Part shown: one piece after another, positions 33,992 to 43,531 of the stretch | Numbering within the stretch: the first letter of the stretch is position 1 | Layout of the letters: the number at the start of each line of letters is the position of its first letter | Origin: Agromyces laixinhei | GTDB lineage: Bacteria > Actinomycetota > Actinomycetes > Actinomycetales > Microbacteriaceae | Assembly (NCBI RefSeq): GCF_006337065.1 | Contig: NZ_CP040872.1 | Location: 496,001 to 560,000 of the forward strand | Direction of reading: 5' to 3' | DNA: 64,000 nucleotides | Made by a program: the position numbers and the translations under genes | The notes under the pieces: model-generated | What the model was told of the DNA's origin: nothing | Databases searched by the model: none | The model's input: the letters and a program-made list of their open reading frames with translations, nothing else

Positions 33992-36900
33992 GTGTCTGCA
34001 TCTGGATCCGATCGATTCCGCACGCGGCTTCGCCGCTTCGCCGCACTCGCCCTGAGCGGTGCCCTCGCCGCGACCGGGGTTTCGCTCGTCGCGGTGCCCG
34101 CGTACGCCGCGAGCACCGCGGACCCGTCGACCTGGCCGCTCATCGTGAGCGAGATCGTCGCCGACAACACCGGGTACGACGACTTCGAGTTCTTCGAGGT
34201 GCACAACACCACCGGCGAGGCGATCGACCTCGACGCACGGGGCATCCGCTTCTCGTACCTGTACGCCGACGATGACAACACCGCGGCCGACGTGCCGCTG
34301 ACCGTGCCGGCCGGCACGACGATCGCCGCGGGCGAGACGCTCGCGATCTGGCTGAGCTACCGCACCGCGACGGTCGACAGCTTCGCGAAGAGCGAGGCCG
34401 ACTTCAGGGCGCACTATGCCGCGGGCCGGTCCGATGCCGACTATCGCGTCGTGCGCGCCGAGGGCCAGCCGGGCTTCGCGAACGGCGGTGACCGCGGGGT
34501 GCGGGTCAGCGAAGCCGGCGGCACCCAGCTCAGCCGGGCGTTCTACCCGGCGGGGTCGCTCGGGGCGGGAACCGCGGCGACCTTCCGAGTGCCCGCCGAC
34601 GCGGAGGCCCGCTCGCTGCCGGTGCTCGATCGCCTGCAGGCCCCGACCCCCGGCGTGCTCGACCCCGATTCGCTCGTCGCCGACGACAACAACCCCGACC
34701 CCGGGGCCGAGCTGGCGCCGCGTGACCTGCTCATCACCGAGATCGCCCCCGACAACGTCGGCACCGACCGTTACGAGTTCATCGAGGTGCGCAACACCAC
34801 GTCGAGGGCGATCGACCTCACCGACGCCGGGGCGCGGCTCGTCTACGACTTCGGTTCGGGCACGAAAGACCTCGTCTACCCGGCCGGCACGGTGATCGCC
34901 GCCGGTCAGGCGGCCGTGTTCTGGGTGTCATACGAGAACACCGCTGACCTCACCGCGGCCGACTTCCAGGCGCACTACGCCGACTCGGGCGCCGACAACT
35001 ATCCGGTGGTGCCGGTCACGGGGCAGGCGGGGCTCGCCAACGCCGGCCCCCGCGGAGTGGCGATCGTCGCCGCCGGCGTCGAGATCTCGTCAGCGCAGTA
35101 CCTGGCCGGTCAAGTGGGCCCGGGACTCAGCGCCCACTACCGCCTTCCCTCACGAGCGGATGCCACGAGCCTCGCGCTGCTCGCCGCGGCCGCAGCGCCG
35201 AGCCCCGGTGTCGTCGACCCAGAGGCGCTGCTGCCGGCACCGTTCGAGCCGCAGCCCGACCCGTCGCTCGTGACCGCGCCCCTGCAGATCACCGAGCTGC
35301 TGCCCGACTCGGCGAACATCGGCGGATCCGACGGCTATGAGTTCGTCGAGGTCTACAACGCGACCAGCGCCCCGGTCGACTTCGCCGACTACTCGCTGCG
35401 CTACCTCTACCCGCTCGCCGACCTCACCAACTCGTCGACGGCGCTGTGGCCGTCGTCGCCGCGCGAGGCGATCATCGAGCCCGGCGGAAGGCTCGTCTTC
35501 TGGATCAAGAACGGCTCGAATGCCGAGCTGACGGCGACCGACTTCAACGCGAAGTGGGGCACGGCCCTCACAGGCGGCACCGAGCTGCTCGAGATCGCCA
35601 GCGGCGGCATGGCCAACGGTTCTGCTCGCGGCGTCGAGATCGTCACGAACACCGGGGCGAGCGTCAACCGCGCCTATTACAACCTCGGCGGCGTCGACGA
35701 CACGGTCGCCGATCAGGGCATCCAGTACGCCACGAACCCGGCGGAACTCGGGATCCAGACCAAGCTCGGCACTCAGGCAGCGACACCGGGGGCCGTGCAC
35801 GCGACGCAGGTTCCCGCCGGCCTGATGGTCGTGCCCGTCGATGCGGTGGCCCCCGTGATCACCGATCGCACGCCCGCCGAGATCGACCCGTCGACCGAGT
35901 TCGCATTCGCGTTCACCGTGAGCGACGACGTCGCCGCGCGCACCGTCGCGCTGTCGTTCCGCACGAATCTCGACGCCGAACCGCAGCGCGTCGAGCTGCT
36001 GCGAACCGGAGCCGACGAATACACGCACAGCCTGCCCGCCGTCGACCTGATCGGCAAGCGTTTCGTCGAGTACACGCTGACCGCCAGTGACGGCACGAAC
36101 GTCACGACGACGGAGCTGCGCACCCTGCCGGTCACGGGGATCGACCCGTCGCCGCTGCGACTGAACGTGACCGACGGGCAGTACGCGGCGGGCACCCTGC
36201 CCCTCTCGGCGGCCGGAGACGTCTTCCCAGCCTCCATCGGGCTGACCGTCGACGGGGCAGCCCTCGACGGCACTCCCGGCCTCGAATCCGAGCCCGTCTT
36301 CGCCTTCGAAGCGAGCCGCGTCGACACGTTCTTCAAGAACGGCGTGCTGATCGGCGACGAGGTGCTGCGCATCTTCGACGACGGCATCTACTCCGGATGG
36401 GAGACCATCACCACCCCGGTGCCGCGGGGCCACATCGAGCAGGGTGAGCCGCTCACGGTCAGTGTGTTCGCCGGCACGAAGGCCGCACCGGAGATCGACC
36501 CGAACGAGAACAACGACGACTTCAGCATCCGCAACCTTCGGCTCGTGCTTCCCGACGGGCGCTCCCTGCGGCCCGCGGGGTACGACGACGGCCAGTCGGA
36601 GCTCTCGATGGGCGACAGCACCGGCACGCTCGACGCCTTCCACTCCGAGTTCAGCATTCCCGAAGACGCGTTCACCGCGGTGAGCGCCGCGTGGAACACG
36701 ACGAGCGTCACCGACGGCGCGCACCCCATCGGGGCATCCGATGGCACCACCGCCATCGAACGAACCGTCGTCGTCGACAACACCGCCCCGGCCATCGAGA
36801 CGACGATGGTCGACGGCAAGCTCTACCAGGGCGAATTCATGATCGAAGCGGATGCCGCCGATGACGGTTCCGGCCTGGAATCGCTCTCCGCGACGCTCGA

Positions 36901-39340
36901 CGGGCGGGCGATCACCCTGCCCTACGCCTCGTCGTCGATCACGCTGCCCGACGGCACGCACGAACTGGTGCTGACCGCGGCCGACGCGGTGGGCAACCAG
37001 GCGGTGCGCACGATCGCGTTCGACACTCCGGTCGAAGAACCCGGCAACGAACTCATCTCCCCGCTCGACGGCACGGTGGCGGCGCCGGGTGAGCAGCAGC
37101 TCGTCGCTCGAGCGGTCGACCCCTCCGGCGACCGCCTCGACGTGGCGTTCAAGGAGGGCTACCGGCTGACGCCTGCCGCCGGCGTCTCGGTGAGCTCGGG
37201 AAGCACGAACATCGCCGACTCGGTCGATCGGGCCGCCGGCCGGGCGCTCACCGCCGACGAGGCGACCGCGATCGGCCTGCTCGACCGGGCCGCCGTGCCC
37301 GAGACATCCGATACCGCCTTCCCCTACCAGCTCTTCACCGTCGACGTGCCGAGCGACGCGGGTGCCGACTTCCAGACGCGCGTGCGGTGGGACGGCTCGG
37401 CGAATGCGGGGGCGAAGGTGCTGATGTACGTGCTCGACGTCGAGGCCGGCGCGTGGGAGGAGATCGACCGGCACCTCACCACAGGCGGCGCCGCCACGGA
37501 GTTCGTGCTCGAAGCGCTCGTTCCCGCCGCCGGGCACGTCGAGGGCGGCACGATCACCGTGCTCGTGCAGCACTCCGAGGGCTTCGCAGGCGAGAACCTC
37601 TCCGATCGAACGACGGTCGTTCAGCCGCGCAATCCCGCCGACACGCCGCGTGCCGAGTACGACTTCACGCTCGGGTGGGAGTCCGACACCCAGTACTACA
37701 ACGCCACGTACTACGACCGGCAGCTCGACATCCACAAGTACTTCCTGGAGGAGCGGGCGGACCTGAACCTGCAGTACATGTTCCACACCGGCGACATCGT
37801 GGATGACTCGGAAGACCCTGCCCAGTGGGCGAACGCAGACCCCGCCTACCGGATGCTCGATGACGCCGCGCTTCCCTACGGCGTGCTCGCCGGCAACCAC
37901 GACGTCGGCCACAAGGGGGTCGACTACACGAACTTCGGGCTGTACTTCGGCGCCGAGCGGTACGCGGCCAATCCCTGGTGGGGCGGCGACCACGCCGACA
38001 ACCGCGGGCACTACGACCTGATCAGCTCGGGCGGCATCGACTTCCTGATGCTCTACATGGGCTGGGATCCGGGCGACGCCGAGATCGCCTGGATGAACGA
38101 GGTGCTCGCCCAGTACCCCGAGCGGGTCGCGGTCATCAACCTGCACGAGTACATGCTGACCACCGGCGGCCTCGGGCCGATCCCACAGCAGATCTACGAC
38201 GAGGTCGTCGCGCCGAACGCGAACGTGCGGTTCGTGCTCTCAGGGCACTACCACGACGCATTCACCCGGGTCGATGCCTTCGACGACGACGGCGACGGGG
38301 TCGCTGAGCGTCAGGTGACGCAGATGCTCTTCGACTACCAGGGGCTGCCGGAAGGAGGCCAGGCGTTCCTCAGACTGCTGCACTTCGACAATGCGGGCCA
38401 GCAGATCACGGTGCGCACGTACTCGCCGTACCTCGACCAGTACAACTCCGAGGATCCGACGCTCGCGCCGGAGCACCAGGAGTTCACGATCCCGTACACC
38501 CAGGCGGGCATCGCGCCGCAGACGAAGTCCCTGGCGACCGACGCGTTCCGGGCCGACATCCTCACGTCGAAGGTGATCGAACAGTTCGACGACGTCGAAA
38601 GCGGCAGCGAACTCTCCGCAACCTGGAACCCGGGCCTCGGCACGCACGGCTGGTACGTCTCCTCAGCGGATCCGTACGGTGCCGCCGCGGTCTCCGAGGT
38701 GCGACTGCTCACGCTCGAGGAGGACGGCGGGCCCGGAGAACCCGGCGGCCCGGGCGAGCCGGATGGCAAGCCCGGCGACGCATCCGTGCCGGTGCCGGGC
38801 GATGAACTCGACCCAGCGCTCGAGGGGGCGATCACCTCGCCCGCCTCGGCTCGCATCGGCGACCCGATCACGGTCGGCATCGGTGCGCAGCGCGCAGGCG
38901 AATGGGTCGCACTGTGGCTGCACTCCACCCCGACTCCGCTCGGCGGCTGGACACAGGTGGGTGCCGACGGCAGTGTGCGCACGGTCGTTCCGGCCGGCCT
39001 CCCGCTCGGGGCGCACTCGCTCGTCGTGCAGGACGCCGGCAACGCGGTGCTCGGGTGGAACCCGATCACGATCGAGGCGGCACCGGGCGACGCCGGGCTC
39101 GGCGGCGGGGGCAGTGGCATCGGCGCCGGGAGCGGAGGGGCCGGCGCCGACGGTGCTGCGGACGCCGGATCGAGCGGCCTCGCGGCCACTGGATTCACGG
39201 TGGCGCCCGCGGCCGTGACCGGCCTTCTCGTGCTCATCGCCGGTGGCGTGCTGCTCATGCTGCGCCGGCGGGAGGCGTTCAGCGGTTCGCAGGTTCCCAG
39301 CCGAGGCTCGGCGCCACGTGCTCGGCGAAGGCCGCGATGA
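33992..39340 (+). CDS. large secreted, cell-wall-sorted metallophosphoesterase with lamin-tail domains
   Basis: 1782 residues. Signal peptide at 1-40 (FAALALSGALAATGVSLVAV, cut after AYA). Three lamin-tail-like domains start near 47, 247 and 430, each with ITEL/ITEIAPD, a YEFIEVRNTT-type strand and an end like LANAGPRGV. Ig-like domains with VDNTAPAIET and DAADDGSGL follow (about 620-1020). The calcineurin-type phosphoesterase spans about 1225-1480: SDTQYYNATYY, FHTGDIVDDSED, VLAGNHDVGH, NLHEYM, VLSGHYHDAF. The C-terminus has a Gly/Ser linker, LAATGF at about 1730, a membrane helix and Arg-rich end, the LAXTG signal used by class E sortases. Substrate unknown; extracellular nucleotides or phosphoesters are possible. 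Confidence 0.92.
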   Translation: MSASGSDRFRTRLRRFAALALSGALAATGVSLVAVPAYAASTADPSTWPLIVSEIVADNTGYDDFEFFEVHNTTGEAIDLDARGIRFSYLYADDDNTAADVPLTVPAGTTIAAGETLAIWLSYRTATVDSFAKSEADFRAHYAAGRSDADYRVVRAEGQPGFANGGDRGVRVSEAGGTQLSRAFYPAGSLGAGTAATFRVPADAEARSLPVLDRLQAPTPGVLDPDSLVADDNNPDPGAELAPRDLLITEIAPDNVGTDRYEFIEVRNTTSRAIDLTDAGARLVYDFGSGTKDLVYPAGTVIAAGQAAVFWVSYENTADLTAADFQAHYADSGADNYPVVPVTGQAGLANAGPRGVAIVAAGVEISSAQYLAGQVGPGLSAHYRLPSRADATSLALLAAAAAPSPGVVDPEALLPAPFEPQPDPSLVTAPLQITELLPDSANIGGSDGYEFVEVYNATSAPVDFADYSLRYLYPLADLTNSSTALWPSSPREAIIEPGGRLVFWIKNGSNAELTATDFNAKWGTALTGGTELLEIASGGMANGSARGVEIVTNTGASVNRAYYNLGGVDDTVADQGIQYATNPAELGIQTKLGTQAATPGAVHATQVPAGLMVVPVDAVAPVITDRTPAEIDPSTEFAFAFTVSDDVAARTVALSFRTNLDAEPQRVELLRTGADEYTHSLPAVDLIGKRFVEYTLTASDGTNVTTTELRTLPVTGIDPSPLRLNVTDGQYAAGTLPLSAAGDVFPASIGLTVDGAALDGTPGLESEPVFAFEASRVDTFFKNGVLIGDEVLRIFDDGIYSGWETITTPVPRGHIEQGEPLTVSVFAGTKAAPEIDPNENNDDFSIRNLRLVLPDGRSLRPAGYDDGQSELSMGDSTGTLDAFHSEFSIPEDAFTAVSAAWNTTSVTDGAHPIGASDGTTAIERTVVVDNTAPAIETTMVDGKLYQGEFMIEADAADDGSGLESLSATLDGRAITLPYASSSITLPDGTHELVLTAADAVGNQAVRTIAFDTPVEEPGNELISPLDGTVAAPGEQQLVARAVDPSGDRLDVAFKEGYRLTPAAGVSVSSGSTNIADSVDRAAGRALTADEATAIGLLDRAAVPETSDTAFPYQLFTVDVPSDAGADFQTRVRWDGSANAGAKVLMYVLDVEAGAWEEIDRHLTTGGAATEFVLEALVPAAGHVEGGTITVLVQHSEGFAGENLSDRTTVVQPRNPADTPRAEYDFTLGWESDTQYYNATYYDRQLDIHKYFLEERADLNLQYMFHTGDIVDDSEDPAQWANADPAYRMLDDAALPYGVLAGNHDVGHKGVDYTNFGLYFGAERYAANPWWGGDHADNRGHYDLISSGGIDFLMLYMGWDPGDAEIAWMNEVLAQYPERVAVINLHEYMLTTGGLGPIPQQIYDEVVAPNANVRFVLSGHYHDAFTRVDAFDDDGDGVAERQVTQMLFDYQGLPEGGQAFLRLLHFDNAGQQITVRTYSPYLDQYNSEDPTLAPEHQEFTIPYTQAGIAPQTKSLATDAFRADILTSKVIEQFDDVESGSELSATWNPGLGTHGWYVSSADPYGAAAVSEVRLLTLEEDGGPGEPGGPGEPDGKPGDASVPVPGDELDPALEGAITSPASARIGDPITVGIGAQRAGEWVALWLHSTPTPLGGWTQVGADGSVRTVVPAGLPLGAHSLVVQDAGNAVLGWNPITIEAAPGDAGLGGGGSGIGAGSGGAGADGAADAGSSGLAATGFTVAPAAVTGLLVLIAGGVLLMLRRREAFSGSQVPSRGSAPRARRRPR

Positions 39341-40325
39341 GTCGCAGGTTGAACTCGACGCCGAGCTGGCTCGGGATCGTGATCATGAGGGTGTCGGCCT
39401 CTCGGATCGCCGCGTCGCGCTGCAACTGCTCGACGAGCTTGTCGGGCGTGCCTGCGTAGGTCTTGCCGAAGGTCGAGCGCATGCCATCGATGTAGCCGAC
39501 GCCGTCGCCGTCTTGCCGGCCGCCGAAGTAGAGCTCGTCTTCGGCGGTCGAGATCGGGAAGATCGAACGACTCACCGAGGTGCGCGGCTCACCCGGGTGG
39601 CCGGCCTCCCGCCAGGCCGCGCGGAACGTCTGGATCTGCTGCGCCTGGAGCTCGTCGAAGGGCATGCCGCGGTCCTCGGTGAGCAGGGTCGACGACATGA
39701 GGTTCACGCCCCGGCGCCCGGCCCAAGCGGCCGAGTCGCTGTTGCCGGCTCCCCACCAGATGCGGGAGCGCAGGCCGGGCGAGTACGGCTCGATGCGCTG
39801 CAGACCGTTCGCCGTGCCGGTCGGGCCGCCGCCGCCGAACGGCGATGAGGCATCCGGTTCGGCGATGCCCTGGCCCTCGACGGCCTCGAGGAACCGGTCG
39901 AAGTGCGCACGGGCGATGTCGGCCCCGCGCGGGTCCTGTGAGCCGGTGTAGCCGAAGGCCTCGTAGCCGCGCACGACCGTCTCGGGTGATCCCCGGCTGA
40001 CGCCGAGCGCGAGTCGGCCGCCCGAGATGAGGTCGACCGCTGCGGCCTCCTCGGCGAGGTGCAGCGGGTTCTCGTAGCGCATGTCGATGACGCCGGTGCC
40101 GACCTCGATGTGGCGGGTGCGCGCCGCGATCGCCGCGAGCAGCGGCATCGGCGACGCCTGCTGGCGAGCGAAGTGGTGCACGCGGAAGTATGCGCCGTTC
40201 ACGCCGAGCTCGTCCATGCCCTGGGCGAGGTCGATCGCCTGCAGCATCGAGTCGGCGGCCGAGAGTTCGCGACCGCCGCCGAGCGGGCCGTAGTGTCCGA
40301 AGGAGAGCGTTCCGAAGCGTTGCAC
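39279..40325 (-). CDS. LLM-class flavin-dependent oxidoreductase
   Basis: 348 residues of the luciferase-like monooxygenase fold. It opens with FGTLSFGHYGPLGGG and has AAIAARTRHIEVGTGVIDMR, then RYENPLHLAEEAAAVDLISG, GRLALGVSRGSPE and, in the C-terminal half, GTPDKLVEQLQRDAAIREAD with MITIPSQLGVEFNLRLI. These segments fit the family that uses FMN or F420. The 3' end overlaps the phosphoesterase gene, convergent, by 62 bp. Substrate unknown. Confidence 0.92.
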   Translation of the reverse strand: MQRFGTLSFGHYGPLGGGRELSAADSMLQAIDLAQGMDELGVNGAYFRVHHFARQQASPMPLLAAIAARTRHIEVGTGVIDMRYENPLHLAEEAAAVDLISGGRLALGVSRGSPETVVRGYEAFGYTGSQDPRGADIARAHFDRFLEAVEGQGIAEPDASSPFGGGGPTGTANGLQRIEPYSPGLRSRIWWGAGNSDSAAWAGRRGVNLMSSTLLTEDRGMPFDELQAQQIQTFRAAWREAGHPGEPRTSVSRSIFPISTAEDELYFGGRQDGDGVGYIDGMRSTFGKTYAGTPDKLVEQLQRDAAIREADTLMITIPSQLGVEFNLRLIAAFAEHVAPSLGWEPANR

Positions 40326-40408
40326 GTCTGGTGGAACGACCGGGCGCCGGAGGCTATTCCGGTGCGTGGATGCCGCGGCGCTCGCGGCTCAGCTGTGCCC
40401 GCCGGTGC

Positions 40409-41104
40409 TCAGCTCCGTGCGAGCACGAGCGAGAATTCGACGAACCCGTCGGGCTCGACCGAGACGAAGCCGAGGTTCGGTGCCTCGACGCCGAAGTCGG
40501 CGAAGGTGATCGGGATGCTGCCGGCGACCTGGCCGTCGGCGCCGTTCCAGACCGCGTCGATGTCGACCGTGACGGTGCGGGTGACACCCGCGAGCGTGAG
40601 GTCGCCTGTCGCCTGCAGGGTCTGTGCGCCGCCGACGACCGGTGCGGTGTCGACCGCGATCGGTTCGGCGAGCACGAAGGTCGCGGTCGGGAACTCGTCG
40701 ACGCGCAGGGCGCTCGAGCGGAAGTACTCGTCGCGGTTGCCCGAGTCGGTGGCGATCGACGCCACGTCGACCTCGAGCGACGCGGCGGTGAGGCTCAACC
40801 CGTCGACCGTGAAGTCACCGGTCACATCGGAGGTGCGACCGGTGACGGTGACGTCGGTGCCGTTCAGCACCTCGTCGACCCGGTAGCCGGCGAAGGAGCC
40901 GTCGGCGACGGTCCAGTCGCCGGTCAGGTCGGGTGCTGCGGCACCGGGGTCGGACGTCGGAACTGCTGTGACGGAGGGCGCGGCCTCCGCCTCTCCGACG
41001 ATGAGGTCGCGGTAGATGATGGGCCCGGCGATGGCGGCAGTGGCGCCGAGCACGAGCACCCCCGCGATGATCGAGGCGATGATGATCTTCGTTCGCTTCT
41101 GCAT
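40409..41104 (-). CDS. YceI family lipid-binding protein, membrane-anchored
   Basis: 231 residues. An N-terminal membrane helix (IIIASIIAGVLVLGATAAIA) anchors the protein; a short linker leads to the YceI beta-barrel from about residue 62 (DLTGDWTVADGSFAGYRVDE, VTGDFTVDGLSLTAASLEVD, ATDSGNRDEYFRSSALRVDE, FPTATFVLAEPI, LAGVTRTVTVDIDAVW). YceI proteins bind isoprenoid lipids such as polyprenols in their barrel. ATG 41104 has GGAGGAGCAGC upstream. The first 40 codons of a longer open frame are not counted because they lack a start site. Confidence 0.92.
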   Translation of the reverse strand: MQKRTKIIIASIIAGVLVLGATAAIAGPIIYRDLIVGEAEAAPSVTAVPTSDPGAAAPDLTGDWTVADGSFAGYRVDEVLNGTDVTVTGRTSDVTGDFTVDGLSLTAASLEVDVASIATDSGNRDEYFRSSALRVDEFPTATFVLAEPIAVDTAPVVGGAQTLQATGDLTLAGVTRTVTVDIDAVWNGADGQVAGSIPITFADFGVEAPNLGFVSVEPDGFVEFSLVLARS

Positions 41105-41211
41105 GCTGCTCCTCCGGGTCGGACATCGAGCCTTGCCGACGAACGTATGAGAAAGCATAGAATTGACTGGGATCTTCTCGAGATGACGGCGGATGACGCA
41201 GACTGTCGAAC

Positions 41212-41697
41212 ATGAGCGACCCACACCTCCTCGGGCCGGGCCTCTTGCCGACGCCGTTCACCGCCGACGAGATCCGCGACGCGAGCGGGTCGGGCAAGAC
41301 GATCCGCATCCTCGTCGAGGAGCCCGGCGGCGAGACGTTCGAGCGTGTCAACCGCTTCAGCGACTGCGACGACGAAGGCGCGACCCTCGAACGCTGGCGG
41401 GTCGCTGTCGACGGCGAGGTCGACGGCGAGGTCGCGAGCGGGCGGGTGACCTGGCGCGAATTGCAGGGGCATGCCGCATTCGCGGCCGAGCGCACGACGC
41501 TGACCGAGGAGACCCTCGAGCTCCCGATCGGAAGCGTCGAGTGCCTGCGGTACGACACCCGCGACGAGACGCCGGATGCCCCGATCGAGACGTTCTGGTT
41601 CGCCCGGGCCTTTCCGGGCATGCCGGTGCGGTACGAGTCGCCGACGCCCGCCGGGATCGTGTGCACCACGGTGCTCGCCGTCGAAGCGACGCGCTGA
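41212..41697 (+). CDS. conserved hypothetical protein
   Basis: 161 residues, mixed alpha/beta, no signal or membrane segment. Distinct pieces are LLGPGLLPTPFTADEIRDAS, RILVEEPGGETFERVNRFSD, TWRELQGHAAFAAERTTLTE and the Trp-rich end ETFWFARAFPGMPVRYESP. The pattern suggests a small domain of paired beta sheets. I recognise it only as an actinobacterial protein of unknown function. It is divergent from the yceI gene with 107 nt between them, and its stop is 15 nt from the convergent TetR stop. Confidence 0.75.
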   Translation: MSDPHLLGPGLLPTPFTADEIRDASGSGKTIRILVEEPGGETFERVNRFSDCDDEGATLERWRVAVDGEVDGEVASGRVTWRELQGHAAFAAERTTLTEETLELPIGSVECLRYDTRDETPDAPIETFWFARAFPGMPVRYESPTPAGIVCTTVLAVEATR

Positions 41698-41712
41698 CGG
41701 GCTGGACGCGCC

Positions 41713-42423
41713 CTACGAACGCGCCTCTTCGGTTGACAGCTGCTCTTCGATCGCGGCGGCGATCCTGCGCTGGATGACCCGGTCGTGCAGTGCCGGCCCG
41801 GTTGCAGTGCCGTCGTCCTCGTACTCGCCCGCGCGGCTCGGATCGAGCAGGCGCCGCATGCCGGCGCGCGTCACGCGCTCGTCGAGCGCGGTGCTGCCGC
41901 TCAGGGCGAGCAGGGCGGCACCTTGGTCGAGGGCGGCGAGCAATGCCCCGACCTCGTTCGAGGCGAGGATCTCGTCTTCAGGGCGGGATTGCGCTGCGAT
42001 CGCCACATAGGCGTCGGTCAGCTGCGACATCCGCTTGCCCAACTCGACGACCAGGGCCCCGTCGCGTGCGGCCGTCGCGATGAACTCGAGGGTCGCGAGC
42101 GCGAAGCCGCGGATCGCCTCGACGACCTCATCGCTCCCGTAACGGCCGGCGTCGACGTCGTCGGGCTGCTCGAAGAGATCCCACGAGCCGTCGGCGAGCG
42201 CCGTCTCGAGGTTCGCGTCCATCACCGCGAGGAAGAGGGTGGCCTTGCCGTCGAAGTTCGAGTACACCGCTCCCTTGGAGAAGCCCGCCTCGCGTGCGAT
42301 GAGTTCGAGGCTCGCCCCGTGGTACCCGTCGCGACTGAAGACGGTTCGCGCCGCGAGGATCAGTGCGTCGCGCGTCAGCCGCTGGCTCTCCTGCCGCGAG
42401 CGACGGGAAGTAGGGGCGGCCAT
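41713..42423 (-). CDS. TetR family regulator of the adjacent ABC exporter
   Basis: 236 residues. The HTH domain is at about residues 17-65: LTRDALILAARTVFSRDGYH, GASLELIAREAGFSKGAVYS, NFDGKATLFLAVM. The C-terminal ligand domain is alpha-helical and variable (VEAIRGFALATLEFIATAAR, AALDQGAALLALSGSTALD). It is divergent from the ATPase gene of an ABC transporter; a 34-bp palindrome overlaps the promoter of that gene. This arrangement fits a drug- or metabolite-induced exporter. The ATG at 42423 fits the family N-terminus. Confidence 0.93.
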   Translation of the reverse strand: MAAPTSRRSRQESQRLTRDALILAARTVFSRDGYHGASLELIAREAGFSKGAVYSNFDGKATLFLAVMDANLETALADGSWDLFEQPDDVDAGRYGSDEVVEAIRGFALATLEFIATAARDGALVVELGKRMSQLTDAYVAIAAQSRPEDEILASNEVGALLAALDQGAALLALSGSTALDERVTRAGMRRLLDPSRAGEYEDDGTATGPALHDRVIQRRIAAAIEEQLSTEEARS

Positions 42424-42451
42424 GCACAGATCATACGTCGAGACGGTGGTG

Positions 42452-42505
42452 TTGACATTCTCTAGGTATCTGAATACTGTCGGTATTCAAATACCGACAG
42501 TATTC
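42452..42505 (+). promoter_or_regulatory. promoter with a 34-bp perfect palindromic operator
   Basis: TTGACA at 42452-42457 is a consensus -35. The palindrome GAATACTGTCGGTATT-CA-AATACCGACAGTATTC spans 42472-42505 with perfect 16-bp arms and a 2-nt centre, covering the probable -10 (AATACT) and start site, and ending 2 nt before the CGGAGGG ribosome site. Each arm contains ATACTGTCGGTAT, itself nearly palindromic, so two regulator dimers may bind side by side. Confidence 0.88.
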
Positions 42506-42517
42506 CGGAGGGTTTCA

Positions 42518-43531
42518 ATGGACCAGGATGTCCTGTGTGTGTCCGGCCTCACGCGCCGGTTCGGCACGACCGTCGCGAACGACGACGTCTCGTTGCGAGT
42601 GAAGCCCGGCGACGTCGTGGGCCTCCTCGGCCACAACGGCGCCGGAAAGACCACTCTCGTCTCGCAGCTCGTCGGCCTGCTCCGGCCCGATGCCGGCACG
42701 ATCCGCGTCGGCGGCATCGACGCGGTCGCCGACCCGGCCGCCGCCCGGCGCCACGTCGCGATGCAGCCGCAGGCACAGGCTCCGATCGACGGGCTGACGC
42801 CGCGCACGGCGATCGAGATCGCCGGCCGCATCCGCGGCCTGTCGAACCGAGACGCGCGAGCCGGCGCCATCCGCTTGGCTGAGGAGCTGGATATCGGGCA
42901 CTGGCTCGATCAGCGCGCCCTGCCCGAGGGTCGCGGCCTGTCGGGAGGCATCCGACGCCTCACCGCCTTCGCCATGACCGTCGCCGCTCCGACGCCGCTG
43001 CTCGTGCTCGACGAGCCGACGAACGACATCGACGCCTCGCGGCGACGCCTGCTCTGGAACGCCGTTCGCCGGCGTGGCGACGAGGGCGCCGGCGTGCTGC
43101 TCGTCACCCACAACGTCATCGAGGCGGAGCGGATCGTCGACGACCTCGTCATCCTGGACCGCGGCACGGTGATCGCCTCCGGTTCGCCCGCCCGGCTCCG
43201 CGGCACGCACGACGGCGACCTCCGCCTCGAACTCGAGCTCCCGCCGGGTGGGCCCGACCCCACCGCAGACGCCCGCGACCTTCCCGTCACCCCGCTGCGT
43301 CTCGTGCGCACAGGCCGCCGCGTGCTGCTGACCCTCCCCGCGGGCGAGGCGGCTCCGGCGGTCACGTGGGCGACCGGGCTGCGTGCCGAGAACCGGCTCG
43401 ATGGCTACTCACTCGGGCCGACCACCCTCGAAGACGCGTACCTCGCCCTCACCGCGCGCGACGGCGAGCGCGACGACACGGCTCCGCGCACCATCGCCGC
43501 GACCATTTCGCAGGAGGCCCCGAATGTCTGA
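42518..43531 (+). CDS. ABC transporter ATP-binding protein
   Basis: 337 residues. Walker A is GLLGHNGAGKTTLVSQLVGL, the Q loop VAMQPQAQAP, the signature GRGLSGGIRRLTAFAM, Walker B LLVLDEPTNDID with the switch His in VLLVTHNVIEAER. A C-terminal extension of about 100 residues (LRLELELPPGG, VTPLRLVRTGRRVLLTLPAG) resembles the DUF4162-type tail of drug exporters such as DrrA. ATG 42518 follows a CGGAGGG site. The 3' end overlaps the permease gene by 8 nt. Regulated by the divergent TetR protein through the palindrome just upstream. Confidence 0.95.
   Translation: MDQDVLCVSGLTRRFGTTVANDDVSLRVKPGDVVGLLGHNGAGKTTLVSQLVGLLRPDAGTIRVGGIDAVADPAAARRHVAMQPQAQAPIDGLTPRTAIEIAGRIRGLSNRDARAGAIRLAEELDIGHWLDQRALPEGRGLSGGIRRLTAFAMTVAAPTPLLVLDEPTNDIDASRRRLLWNAVRRRGDEGAGVLLVTHNVIEAERIVDDLVILDRGTVIASGSPARLRGTHDGDLRLELELPPGGPDPTADARDLPVTPLRLVRTGRRVLLTLPAGEAAPAVTWATGLRAENRLDGYSLGPTTLEDAYLALTARDGERDDTAPRTIAATISQEAPNV

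Noticed and set aside
35150..38146. Open frame of almost 1000 codons on the minus strand inside the phosphoesterase gene
   Set aside because: It is fully antisense to a gene with clear domains; composition is Arg/Val/Asp-rich as expected for a shadow frame of high-GC coding DNA.
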